Positions 1 to 11,743 of a stretch of DNA of 64,000 bases are shown one piece after another (the stretch's first letter is position 1; each line of letters starts with the position of its first letter). Position numbers and translations under genes: made by a program. The stretch lies in NCBI RefSeq assembly GCF_036588685.1, contig NC_086380.1:66352180-66416179 (forward strand), given 5' to 3'. Source of the stretch: Mytilus trossulus. Lineage: Eukaryota > Mollusca > Bivalvia > Mytilida > Mytilidae. The notes beneath the pieces were generated by a model. It did no database searches and was not told the origin of the DNA. It worked only from the letters and a program-made list of their open reading frames with translations.

Positions 1-2278
1 CAATTGGAGAAAAACATTTTCCAAGCGAATTACAGGGGATACCAACGGATGTCATTGAAGGATTTCCCAGATTTACTTCACAAAGTATAAGAATAGGCGA
101 CTCTGTTACAAATTTAAAGGTGAGAGGTACATTGGGAGGTTTTTGCCTTTTTTATGGAAGAGAGGCTTTTCTTACTTGTGCTCATGCAATGCTGGATTGG
201 AAAACTCTTCTTTCAACAGGACATAAACATCATATGCAACCAGAAAGTGTTCATTTCCAAACGGGGGATGGAATATTGGATGAAACATTGCTTTGTGGAA
301 AGGTTGTTAATCACAGTTTTACTCATGACAATCCACGTGAAATTAGTACGGATGTAGCTCTTATAGAAATTGACCATGGGATATCTATTTCTGAAGACGA
401 TTATGTGAATACAAAAGGGAAAGAGGCAATCCATTATAGGAAATTAGGTAACTTTATACATTATCATGGAAAATGTAATTTTAAGATTATAACTTGCTTT
501 TAGGATTTTAATTGTTCCTTTACTGCTAGAAATTGAATTTTAATATTTTAGATATGATAAGTTTAAAATCAAAGAGATTAATTTTCTTATTTCAAATACA
601 AAACTTGTATCCACAAAATCAGACATTATTGCAAAATGTATCATAAAAATGTTTATTTTTAATATTTCATGAAACGGTTGTTTTTTAGACTGTCATAATT
701 TTTGTCCTCTGGTAATGATTCCTTCTAGGGGACAAAATGCATTAGCTGATACCAATAGAAAGAGCGCACATGCTGCTCAAAATCTATCCGTGCGTACAAA
801 CATGTATAATGATATTTCCATTATATAGTTTTTAATGACATTTTATAATCACTTGGATATGTTTATAGTGTCACAACTTTTGAATTAATAAAGAATTGAG
901 TAAATTCAACTTGTTTCATCAAACACGCAATGCATGCCAAAATATTCAAAAGTTTTCAAATCATCATTGTTCAATCAATTTCTATTTCTACTTTGAAACG
1001 TAATTGTACACTCAAATGTTTGCCAAAATGTTATCAGAATTCTAAAAGCAAGGTTTGGAAGTTCTTTAGATTGATAGAAAACATTTGATACATTTTTTTG
1101 TATAAAATCTGTTTTCATTCTTTTATTGTTGTTGAATTTCAGCATTGTGCGATGCTATTATTGTCATTCAATTTATAAACCATTATGAAATTACTTTTTA
1201 AGAAATATCGCGGATCTGATTGGTTGTCGTATTATATGTAGGTAAATTTCAGTTAAGTGGAATAAGATGTAGAATTGGGAACATATTCAAGACAGGAGAA
1301 GATTTTAAAATGCAGTTACTTAAAATATAGGTATTTAAGATGTTAAACTTGTGGCTTATTTTTATGCAAATAAGTATACTGCAACGTATGCAAAGCACTC
1401 CATATATTTGAAGAAATGTTGAAAGTGTGTTTTAGTATGATCGACAGTATATATTCAGTGATCATGTTACGAGGGCGCTAAAGGATTATTTTCGTGCAAC
1501 GTATTTAAACTTTTTTATTTCACGTGAAGCCGTAAAAAAGGTTTGTTATTCACCGTGTTTCTTGAAATTGGTAAAATGATCAACGTGCAAGACATTTTAA
1601 ATTGTTCGTTCATCGCGAAATGGCATATTTATTTCTCGTTTGTCCGTGTAGATACCCTCTTTACGCCCCTCTGTTACTAGTAAGATATTTCCGCAATTTC
1701 GATCGATATAACACAAAACTTTGTTATGACTGATGCCAAGCGGATTGCTATCAAATATTTTATAAGTTAATATATGTTTTATATTTATTTTCAACAGGAT
1801 TAAAATCTCGATATTTGCACGATGGCTATATAAAGACATACCAAATTTTACCAGGGAGGAACTTACAAGTCGTTTGCGTAGGTGCTGTGTCAGATTTCAA
1901 TATTTCAGGGAGTTCAATATTTGAGGTACAGGAAAAAGTTTTGGAAAGAGAGGAATTACAGTCCGCATCAAATAGTCTTGCCAATTATATCACAGAAATC
2001 TACAATCTCAAGTAAATTCACCCGTCCACATGCAAGTGCATGCTATCGTGTGTGCATCGCGTAAAGAAGAAGTTCAGTCACAAAGAACATTACGATTTTA
2101 TAATCAACTTGCCGTTAACAACATACCGTTCAAACAAGGTGATTCAGGGGCTTGTGTCTACATAACAGACGGATATATCGAAACAGGTTGTCTTGGTATG
2201 GCAATAGCAGATTTTCCTGGAGGTGGATGCATCGTGACTCCTATGGCTACTTTACTGGACAAGTTAGGCTTAATATAA
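1..2278 (+). CDS. Trypsin-like serine protease (PA clan), 5' partial, apparent frameshift in last exon
   Basis: Two exons are visible: 1-447 (open to the left edge) and 1798-2278, joined at GT 448 and AG 1796-1797 with an intron phase that keeps the frame. The catalytic triad of a chymotrypsin-fold protease can be placed: His in LTCAHAML (codon 183-185), Asp in DVALIEID (351-353) and Ser in GDSGACVY (2144-2146). GDSGA in place of the commoner GDSGG suggests a divergent family member. In the second exon the frame used from the acceptor stops at 2013-2015, while the frame carrying the Ser motif is open across the same place and ends at 2278; a one-base event between about 1990 and 2013 would join them. 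A 25-bp intron there would be too short and would not restore the frame. It is therefore either a young pseudogene or an assembly error. No signal peptide can be judged because the 5' end is missing. The substrate is unknown. Confidence 0.72.
448..1797 (+). other. Intron of the serine protease gene
   Basis: AT-rich, from donor GTAACT at 448 to acceptor TTTTCAACAG ending at 1797. I see no further exon or recognisable repeat in it. Confidence 0.6.
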
Positions 2279-2309
2279 ATCCATTGAGTGATCATTTAAT
2301 ACAAGTTTA

Positions 2310-3591
2310 CACATGGAAAAAAAGTATTGCAACACCTTGATTTTTTTTAAACTGGAAAAATCAATCTTTTATTTTGGATAGAATATGATTAAATATTTGT
2401 AAAAGAATATTGAAACATAGTTTATGATTGCATTGACATTTTAACGAGCAAAAAATGAGCAAAAAATGATTTATCTAAACGCAATTTTAATAACAAAATG
2501 AAGTGTTTTTCGTACAAAAAATGCATTTTACAACTTTTAGTGTAGTCGAACTTTACAATGTCAGACATTTCAAAATTAATCTTTAAATGATTGTTCATGG
2601 TTGATCGTTATACGCCAAATAATTAGTACTTTTTGCGCAGCCTCCATTCAAACGGTTAACTGCAACTTAACGTCTTGTGATTCCTGCCATAAATCGACTT
2701 ATTTGATGCTAAGCTAGCAGCAACCATTTTTGATGAAAGGCATTGTTTATTTCATCACGTGTTTGGACTGAGGTGTAATTTCGCGCACATTACGCCCGGT
2801 ACTGTCCGTTATATGCTCGATATGGTTCATATCCGGGCTACGATCGGGCCAAGGTAGATAAATCGAATTCCATTGGTACAATGGATCTTCCTCCACGATG
2901 CCAATATCCAACTTTGGAGAGCTCTGTACTACATTGGATACGGACAACTGTGTGTCTGTTCGTAAAAAAAGGTCCCCGAAATGTTCTTATCGCACGATAA
3001 CCAGCAGCGATGAGTCGATCTCGAACATTTTTTCTTTAAAGTCTCCTTTATGCCCACCACTCTCTTTTTAGGATTGTATTGTATGCAACGGGATTCTTTC
3101 TGACCAATCTTCATTATGCTTGATTTTCCCTAGCAGATGACATAGGTGGTCTTTTTGATCTCGGATAGTCTTTAACATCGTTTATTGCCTGATTTTTATT
3201 CTCAAAACGACTAATAGTGGATTGGTGATGACCAACACTTCGTGCGTTTGTCAAAGCGACATTCCTGCTTCTCTCATGCTGATAATCTGCCATCTTGCTG
3301 CGGTTAAGAGTTTTTGAGGAGCCATTTCAAGGTGTCAATCACATAACTTTATAAACTTGGTTATTTAAAGTGTTGAAACAATGAGGATAAAAACACCTAT
3401 TTTGCTGTTTACGGGTACAGTAGCTGCATGTGCAGATACGAACTTATCGAGTCGATAATTGTTGATCAAACTCAGGTGATTTTTAAATAATGTTTAACTA
3501 GTTCTATTTTAACAAATTATATCACCAAAAAATAAAGAGTGTTTTTTTTATTTCAATTTCAATTTGGTGTTGCAATACTTTTTTCCATGTG
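2310..3591 (-). mobile_element. Tc1/mariner-type DNA transposon, decayed
   Basis: A 1.28-kb element bounded by near-identical terminal inverted repeats of about 27 bp. The left end begins CACATGGAAAAAAAGTATTG and the right end is its reverse complement with one base of length difference in the A-run. TA dinucleotides flank both sides (2308-2309 and 3592-3593), as expected for Tc1/mariner TA insertion. A broken minus-strand transposase lies inside. It sits 30 bp downstream of the protease stop codon. Confidence 0.85.
2747..3325 (-). pseudogene. Tc1-like transposase remnant
   Basis: On the minus strand an ATG at 3325-3323 opens a helix-turn-helix-like start (MAPQKLLTAARWQIISMREA) typical of Tc1 DNA-binding domains. 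The body is interrupted by stops and frame changes. Near 2825-2870 the segment LPWPDRSPDMNHIEH matches the conserved Tc1/mariner block (usually WPxxSPDxNPIEH) before the last catalytic acidic residue. No continuous ORF over about 66 codons remains, so it cannot encode a working transposase. Confidence 0.8.
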
Positions 3592-3593
3592 TA

Positions 3594-5644
3594 TAGTTAT
3601 AATAACCATTAACTGCGGAACAATAGATATAGGTCTAAATTTGTGGTTAACTTCAATTAATTTTGTTTTTTATGATCGCGCTAAGTATGTTATTTGCAGA
3701 AATTTATATTTAAGAAAAAAACATTCATAGTGAACAGTTAAAAGTTACATGCGTCAAATTACCATGACGAAATTTGCTTTCGTTCGATTACTTTTGACAA
3801 AAAAGTCTAAATAAAACCAGATGAGTTTCTTGGCTCTTTACAACATAGAAGTTAACTCAAAATACCGTCACTCAAGGTAATTCACTGAATTGTATGTGAA
3901 TTATGAAGAATAAAAAGAACAATGCCTTTATTGATAGCCATGTTTCAAAATTGAAATACGCCTTCATTAGATTATCACATGACTTTTACGGAGTGCTTCA
4001 CTTATTCTGTGTCAGTGAGGGAGATACGAAATCGCTTCGAATGCATGTTTCTTTTTAGGTATTTAAGAGATCATGTTAATATTATCCATTCCTTAATTCA
4101 TAGGTTCTTAAATAGTATTGTGTGACTTTTTGATAATGACGTTTGTTTTTGTATTAAGAAATAATTTATCTTATTTTATCTCATTTGAATGAACTTTAAT
4201 TAATGTTATAGGGTTATTGTATGTATTAGCTTAAAGTGTATGGCTCTAATAGGAACTTATCTTTATTATGTATTGTATATAGATTTATGTTTTGTGGACT
4301 GTGTTAGAAACTTATGCAGAATCATTATACTTTTCCCACAGTATTCTGATATACTTGCGAGCATTTTATCCAAGTAATACAAACCATTGAATGAATAATT
4401 TGGACAATTAAAATACATAAATCTTCTCCAAAAAAGTCTTCCTAAAAGTGTGCTACATATATTTAGGGAACCTAAATGGTCCATGGTTGAAAACATTAAC
4501 TGACGGGTTCACACACACAAAAAGAAAAAAAAAAGGCAAGGACAAAGGACATTCTTCGACTTTGTTGTAGACATTATGTGGAATAAACGAGGAGGTTCTT
4601 TATAAGTGCGCATGCATTCAGACACTTTGTGGCCAAAGTATGTAAAAAGTAAACACAGTGTGAAAAGTTATACATATTAAAACTGATTTTTTTTTCACAG
4701 AATATCTGTCCATAGATTGATTTATGCAGACATTTCATTATTGTTCATAAAAAATATTTAATTTTATATTTCATTTTAAAAAATATTACGTTGGTTTTTA
4801 TAACAAAAACGATTTATAATGAGATTTTTGTATTTTTACTACCAATGTGTATGGAAGTTCCATTTTTTAAAGATTTTTTGTAACAGTATTTTTGTAGTAT
4901 ATCGCACTTCATATGATTCCTTCTTATATTAAGAGGGGCTATATCCCATATCCTTGTTGTATTTTGTATATGTAATAAATCTTTCATATTTCTTACTAGA
5001 AACTGCCTTTTTTAAATTGTCTAATTGTGTTGATATTGTGAAATAAGTTTTGCCAGACAAAAATCTGAAGGATCTGGATGTGACTGATGGGTCTTGTTTT
5101 GAAAAGCTGTTTTTATTTTTACTTACAAATATTTACAGTAACTGATTATGGTGCTTATATTTAATTTACCCGGATATCAGAATATAAATTCGTAGCAATT
5201 GGTTGATATAATGTGGTTATTCTGTATTTATTTACATAGTGAGAATAAGAATGGTTTTTAGAGTTTTTAGATATATTAACGATTATCTTGTTGAAGAGTT
5301 AATGGAATATGTTTTATTTTATACAATAAGTGATATGCTAAATACATTATGCAATAAACATTCATTATTATATTTTCTTCTTTATCACAAGAGTTGAAAT
5401 TTACACCGAGATCTAGTTTTATGGCTATCAAAATACTATATATGTGACAGATATAGTGGTTGACGAGTTATAAACAATGAAAGTATTTGAAATTTAAAAA
5501 TATGAATTTAAAAAACAGAATGGCATTGAGCCTTTTTTAAACAACGACTAAAACGTAACTAGCCAAAAGTATCGGCTAAATTTATCCGGCGGAAGGCACC
5601 TTTTATCCAAAGAAAAAATGTTGAGAAAGGGAACTAATCAATTG
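3594..5644. other. No gene seen (AT-rich intergenic)
   Basis: Short random ORFs only; no motif, tandem repeat or terminal inverted repeat was recognised. Confidence 0.5.
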
Positions 5645-5802
5645 CAGTGGCGGATCCAGAAAATTTCATAACTGGGGGCCCACTATCCTCCTAAGAGGGG
5701 GCCCGCTCCAGTCACGCTTCAGTGATTCCCTATATAAGCAACCATTTTTTTTACCTAAAAGGGGGGCCCGGGCCCCCTGCCCCCCCCCTAAATCCGCTTC
5801 TG
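5645..5802. repeat. Short TIR repeat, GGCGGATC family, copy 1
   Basis: Begins CAGTGGCGGATCCAGA and ends with the inverse-like AATCCGCTTCTG; the interior has a GGGGCCC-rich stretch. The same unit recurs near 23732 (truncated) and at 32298-32438. It looks like a non-autonomous inverted-repeat element. Confidence 0.65.
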
Positions 5803-6600
5803 AATTGGTTTAATCAATGGATAAGCCGTTTAACCACTAGCTTACACTATCCAAAGTTTTAAGCAAGTGAGCAACCCAATCCAGAAGCATTAGAGTTAAA
5901 CACAGTTATTATTGTAGGATTTACAAATAACTCGATATTTCTTCATTCTTTTCACTGTATCTTAATGTGTGTATACCTGCCTTGAGAATGGGCGGCATAC
6001 AACAATGCAGTTGCCTGTCCATCAAAAGATTTGATTCCTGCTGAGTAATCTTGAACACAATGATATCAATAGTTAAACCTCGATAAAACTCGATTGTACA
6101 ACCATACCATCGTTGTGTCATTTAGCTACCTTAAACATTGTGATTTTTGTAGTTATTTGATAAATACCATACAGCTTCATCTAATCCTTTGATTTTATAA
6201 AACAATGTCATGTCCCCTAAATAAAAAGTTTTATTTTGCCATTTCCATTCAAACGTTATTCATTTAAGAACTTTGAAAAATGGTACTTTTTTTTCGTTTT
6301 CTGTTTTTTTATAATACAGCTTCAACAAAACCTTCGAAAGTATAACAAAATATTATGGATCGTTAAATACAGGTCATCCTGGATTTTGACATTTTTTACA
6401 TTTACCGTTCAAGAGACAAAAGACAGCTCTCCACTAAAGTTTAACACAAAGAAACGTAAACTTGGGCTACTATAGTGATAACAGTATGGCCAGTACAAAT
6501 CATATATAGTATAGTATAACCCGCCATACAAGACTAGGACATGGACATAACATAGTGTTAAATAATTCCGAACAATAAAAAAAAAAATTTGTAAGGGTTC
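5803..6600. other. No gene seen
   Basis: AT-rich DNA without a recognised gene or repeat before the tandem array that follows. Confidence 0.45.
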
Positions 6601-6619
6601 TGCAGAACCCAGTGTCTCG

Positions 6620-7400
6620 CCTACTTTTGCTGTAAATCGCAGGCTCAACAAAATTGAGGAAAAAAATCAATAAAAATATTCCTCTTGATACAATCTTTTG
6701 ATTATAAGAAGCTACTTTCCAGGTTTGGTAAAAACCCAGCATAGTTAATGAATCTAACAAATGCTTTCAAAACTTTAAATGCAGACTTTACACATATGTA
6801 ATGTTAACTGGAAGAAAATCTAAGTCCATTTAAAAGTCAAATATGCAAAAAGTGGGGTTTTTTTTCTTTCAAAATTTACTTCTGGATACTATCTTATGAT
6901 CATACATAAGCTTCTGTTCAATTTTGGTATAAACCCCGGATAGTTTAAGAAAGTTATTAAAATTTTAAAAACTTTAACCACAGAGTGAATGTAATGTTTC
7001 CCCGCAGAAAAACTAAGTCCATTAAAAAGTAAAATATGGAAAAAATTGATTTATTTTTTTCACAAAATTTACTTCTGGATACTATCTCATGATTATTAAC
7101 AAGCTTCTGTCCAAGTTTGGAAGAAATCCAGAGTAGTTTAAGAAAGTTATTAAAATTTTGAAAACTTTAACCACAGAGTGAATGTAATGTTTCCCCGCAG
7201 AAAAACTAAGTCCATTTACAAGTAAAATATGGAAAAAATGGAATTTTATTTTTACAAAATGTACTTCTGGATACTATCTTATGATTATAAACAAGCTTCT
7301 AGCCAAGTTTGGTATTAACCCAGTATAGTTTAAGAAAGTTATTAAAATTTCAAAAACTTTAACCACAGAGTGAATATTTGTGGACGCCGCCGACGACGAC
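6620..7400. repeat. Tandem array, about 192-bp unit, about four units
   Basis: The marker TCTGGATACTATCT occurs at 6881, 7074 and 7266, a spacing of 193 and 192 bp; a more diverged unit precedes it near 6690. Each unit carries ACTTTAACCACAGAGTGAAT and CCCCGCAGAAAAACTAAGTC. The array ends in a GACGACGAC microsatellite at about 7390. Confidence 0.8.
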
Positions 7401-7439
7401 GACGGAATGTAGGATCGCTTAGTCTCGCTTTTTCGACTA

Positions 7440-7800
7440 AAGTCGAAGGCTCGACAAAAATCGGGCTAATATACATAGTAAATGTGATCCAACAATACAC
7501 GAAAAACAAATATGACAGTCGGTAAGTAACCACTGAATTATAGGCTCCTAACTTGTGACTTGCTTTTGTGTCGGGTTTGAACATTCAAGCGAGAGTTAAA
7601 CTCTTCCCTTACCTATGATAATGGTGTTCCAACACTAGATAAGAAGCTGCCAACAACTAGCGGAAATGTATCTGACATTATCATACAAAAAAAGTAACCG
7701 TTGGTGGCTTTCGGCTGTTTTCGGCTCTTTGGTTGGGTTGTTGTATCTTTTGACGCATTCCCTGTTTTCAATCTCAATTTTAAGTATTGTATTTCAAAAT
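7440..7800. repeat. Fragments of dispersed mussel repeats
   Basis: Around 7515-7590 lie pieces of the family containing CCACTGAATTATAGGCTCCT. At 7695-7785 is a piece of a second family (GGTGGCTTTCGGCTGTTTTC) that recurs near 19575, 22370 and 57230. Confidence 0.5.
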
Positions 7801-8192
7801 AATGATTTTAAATTGACAAATTACTATAAAATTTAAAGTAAACATTTTTACTGGTCTATGACAACTTTTTGATATTCTTTTGACTTAACATGCGATATTT
7901 TGTTTTACCACGACGCTTACCAATTGGAAATCCTGGATAATCATAGGTCTGTTTTATTTTCTTTTTGGAATTTCAGCAATCAAACCAGAACATCAAAGTC
8001 ATTGTCAAACTGTCTATTCAAGAGGAGACCTAAATAGAAACAATCTTAGACTTAGATTCATCTTGCAATAGTATCAAAACATTTGTCTTTCTACACTTAA
8101 CACAAGTATTTCGCATTCCAAACTAATAACCAAATTGAAAGAGTTGGTATTGCTTTGTTTGATAAAAAGGAATGGTCAGCGTAGATATAAAC

Positions 8193-9476
8193 TAGAGGCT
8201 CTAAAGAGCCTGTGTCGCTCACCTTGGTCTATGTTAATATTAAACATTGTACACAGATGGATTCATGACAAAATTGTGTTTTGGTGATGGTGATGTGTTT
8301 GTAGATCTTACTTTACTAAACATTTTTGCTGCTTACAATTATCTCTATCTATAACAGTAGTTTCTGTGGAAAATGTTAGTGAAAATCTACAAATTTTGTG
8401 AAAATTATTAAAAATTTACTATGAAGGGCAATAACTCCTTAGGGGGTCAATTGACTATTTTGGTCATGTTGACTTATTTTTAGTTCTTACTTTGCTGTAC
8501 ATTATTGCTGTTTACAGTTTATCACTATCTATAATAATATTCAAGATAATAACAAAAAAAACAGCAAAATTTCCTCAAAATTACCAATTCATGGGCAGCA
8601 ACCTAACAACCAATAATCCAATTCATCTGAAAATTCCAGGGCAGATAGATCTTGACCTGATCAACAATTTTACTCCATGTCAGATTTACTCTTAATGCTT
8701 TGGTTTTTGAGTTATAAGCCAAAAACTGCATTTTACCCCTATGTTCTATTTTTAGACGTGGTGGCCATCTTGGTTGGTTGGCCGGGTCATCGGACACAAT
8801 TTTCAAACTAGATACCCCAATGATGATTGTGGCCCAGTTTCAATTAATTTGGCCCAGTAGTTTCAGAGGAGAAGATTTTTCTAAAAGATTACTAAGATTT
8901 ACGAAAAATGGTTAACAATTGTCTATAAAGGGCAATAACTCCTAAAGTGGTCAACTGACCATTTTGGTCATGTTGACTTATTTGTAGATCTTACTTTGCT
9001 GAACATTATTGCTGTTTACAGTTTATCTCTATCAAAAATAATATTCAAGATAATAACCAAAAACAACAAAATTTCCTTAAAATTACCAATTCAGGGGCAG
9101 CAACCTAACAACCGAATGTCAGATTCATCTTAAAATTTCAGGGCAGATAGATCTTAACCTGATAAACAATTTTATACCATGTCAGATTGCTCTAAATGGT
9201 TTGGTTTTTGAGTTATAAGCCAAAACCTGCATTTTACCCCTATGTTTTATTTTTAGCCATGGCGGCCATCTTGGTTAGTTGGCGGGGTCACCGGACACAA
9301 TTTTTGAACTAGATACCCCAATGATGATTGTGGCCAAGTTTGGTTACATTTGGCCCAGTAGTTTCAGAGGAGAAGATTTTTGTAAAAGTTAACGCCGGAC
9401 GCAGGACGACGACGACGGACGCAGGACGCCAAGTGATGAGAAAAGCTCACTTGGCCCTGTGGGCCAGGTGAGCTAA
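8193..9476 (+). repeat. Long dispersed repeat with about 500-bp internal units, copy 1
   Basis: Begins AGAGGCTCTAAAGAGCCTGT and ends GGCCAGGTGAGCTAAAA, preceded by a GACGACGAC stretch. Inside, two units of about 500 bp each run from GGGCAATAACTCCT to CAGTAGTTTCAGAGGAGAAG. The unit contains GTAGATCTTACTTTGCTGAA and CAAGATAATAACCAAAAAC. It interrupts the reverse transcriptase relic. Confidence 0.8.
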
Positions 9477-9779
9477 AAATGGGACGAAAGATACCAGAGG
9501 GACAAGTGTCTAGTCTTAGCGATGATCGATATATACTACTTTGTAAAAAATAATTCTGATTCAAACGAAATTTTGTTTTCTTTGAAACTGGCATTATCAA
9601 GATGCTTGATTTCAAGTTCTTGATTGACCACATATTTGTTACATGTGGAGGATGCGTTTTTCAGCAAACTATCGGTATTGCCATGGGAACCATGTCCACC
9701 CCTCTTCCTTTTGCCAACATGTTCCTTTATTCTAATGAAACTGACTTCATGCAGGAACTTCTTAAGAAGTTTATTTTAT

Positions 9780-10955
9780 ACACCCTACTGATCATTCAGT
9801 TGAAGTTTGGTTGAATTTATTTGAGTAGTTTTAGAGGAGAAGATTTTCTAAAGTTAGCAAATATGAAGCACAACTAAAAATTGTCATTAAAGGACAATAA
9901 CCCCTTAAAGGGGTCAATTGACAATTTTGGTCTTATTAACTTATTTGTAGATCTTACTTTGCTGATCATTTTTGCTGTTACAGTTTATCTTTATCTATAA
10001 TAATATTCAAGATAATGACCAAAAACTGCAAAATTTCCTTAAAATTACCAATTAAGTGGCAGCAACCCAACACTTGATTGTTTGATTCATCTGAAAATTT
10101 CAGGGCTGATAGATCTTAACCTAATGAACATTTTTACTCCATGTAAGATTTGCTCTAAATGCTTTCGTTTTTGAGATATAAGCCAAAAACTGCATTTGAC
10201 CCCTATGTTCTATTTTAAGTAACGGCGGCCATGTTTTTTGACGGATCAAAAATCAAAGCACAAACTTTGTGGAGGATAATCTAAGGAACAATCATGCTAA
10301 GTTTCATTCAAATCCATTCAGTAGTTTCAGAGGAGAAGATTTTTTTAAAGTTAGCAAATATGATGAACAAATTGTAAAAAATTGTCATTAAAGGACAATA
10401 ACCCCTTAAGGGGTCAATTGACAATTTTGGTCATATTAACTTATTTGTAGATCTTACTTTGCTGATTATTTTTGCTGTTTACAGTTTATCTTTATCTATA
10501 ATAATATTCAAGATAATGACCAAAAACTGCAAAATTTCCTTAAAATTACCAATTAAGTGGCAGCAACCCAACAATGGTTTGTTTGATTCATCTGAAAATT
10601 TCAGGGCTGATAGATCTTGACCTAATGAACATTTTTACTCCATGTCAGATTTGCTCTAAATGCTTTCGTTTTTGAGATATAAGCCAAAAACTGCATTTGA
10701 CCCCTATGTTCTATTTTTAGTAACGGCGGCCATGTTTTTTGACGAATCAAAAATCGAAGCGCACATTTTGTGCAGGATATACTAAGGAACAATCATGTTA
10801 AGTTTCATTCAAATCCATTCAGTAGTTTCAGAGGAGAAGATGTTTGAAAAATTGTTAACGACGACAGACGACGACGACGACGACGACGACGTCGACGACG
10901 ACGGACGCCAAGTGATGAGAAAAGCTCACATGGCCTTTAAGGCCAGGTGAGCTAA
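9780..10955 (+). repeat. Long dispersed repeat with about 500-bp units, copy 2 (5'-truncated)
   Basis: Two further internal units and the same 3' end (GGCCAGGTGAGCTAAAA) after a (GAC)n tract at 10858-10905. The AGAGGCTCTAAAGAGCC start is missing. It splits the same RT relic a second time, directly before the YIDD box. Confidence 0.78.
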
Positions 10956-11260
10956 AAACTAGCAATATCCTTTACCTTTGCATTCCGCTATATAGATGAT
11001 GTTCTGTCTCTAAATAATTCAAAATGTGTGTATTCAATGCACATCATACGCTATCAAACAGGAGATAAAGAATACAAAATATACAACATATACAGTTATA
11101 TATAAGTCTACCTAATATCTTGATTTACATCTTGATATTGACAATGAGGGTCAGTTGAAAACAAAACTTTACGACAAGAGAGATGATCTCAGTTTCCCAA
11201 TTGTGAAATTACCATTTCATGAAGCATCATTCAAACATCACGACGCCTGTACATCTTCCT

Positions 11261-11743
11261 TTCGTCGTAACTACAGACACTACAGTTATCTTACTTTACG
11301 TGAATGTGACTTACCAAATTATACTATTTACTGGGTTTGTAATAACATGAGCAATACGACTGACAGTGTTTCTTTTGTACAACAAGCGTGTCGGTATCGT
11401 TTTTCGTTGCATATCATTATGTCCGTATCCGATCGTTGGTAAAATTATACAATATTTTATATTGATTTTTTTTTTTATTAATTCGGCTTGCCATACCCAG
11501 GATACATTTTCAATGTGTTATCACGTTTATTTACACAAATATGTATTGATAAACATAAACACTCTTCTTTTATCGGAGCATCTGTATTGTAGGACATTAA
11601 GTTATAAATTCAAATCAGTGATTTATGAGTAGCATGAACATGTCGTCGAGATGAATTAGTCCAGGAACGACAACTCGGATTGACTAAAAGAAAAACAAAT
11701 AGACTTCTATCTATAAAATTGAGTGGACTGGGTATTTTTGACA
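11261..11743. other. 5' flank of the Rieske oxygenase gene
   Basis: AT-rich. An in-frame TGA at 11720-11722 precedes the chosen ATG. No TATA box or other element is convincing. Confidence 0.4.

Larger units (their letters stand above)
8030..11260 (+). pseudogene. Penelope-type reverse transcriptase relic in three pieces
   Basis: Three separated segments read in order as one reverse transcriptase. Piece 1 (about 8095-8192) contains KLITKLKELV and KRNGQRRYK. Piece 2 (about 9508-9775) contains KMLDF, then FQQTIGIAMGT and FLYSNETDFMQELLKK, corresponding to the motif usually written GIPMGTN. Piece 3 (10956-11215) contains FRYIDDVLSLNN, the catalytic YxDD box, then DNEGQLKTKLYDKRDD. Piece order, spacing and motifs agree with the Neptune/Penelope-like RTs frequent in bivalves (recognised from memory). 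The pieces are separated by two copies of one long repeat (8193-9476 and about 9780-10955). Stops and frameshifts show the element is dead. Confidence 0.75.

Noticed and set aside
7342..7584. 80-codon minus-strand ORF with an RRRRRRRR run
   Set aside because: The Arg run is the GACGACGAC microsatellite at the end of the 192-bp array.
10858..10905. (GAC)n tract as a possible coding repeat or CRISPR-like array
   Set aside because: It is a simple trinucleotide microsatellite at the end of a dispersed repeat; no spacers.
11366..11632. 88-codon ORF upstream of the Rieske gene
   Set aside because: No recognisable domain, AT-rich low-complexity translation, and no splice signals leading to it.
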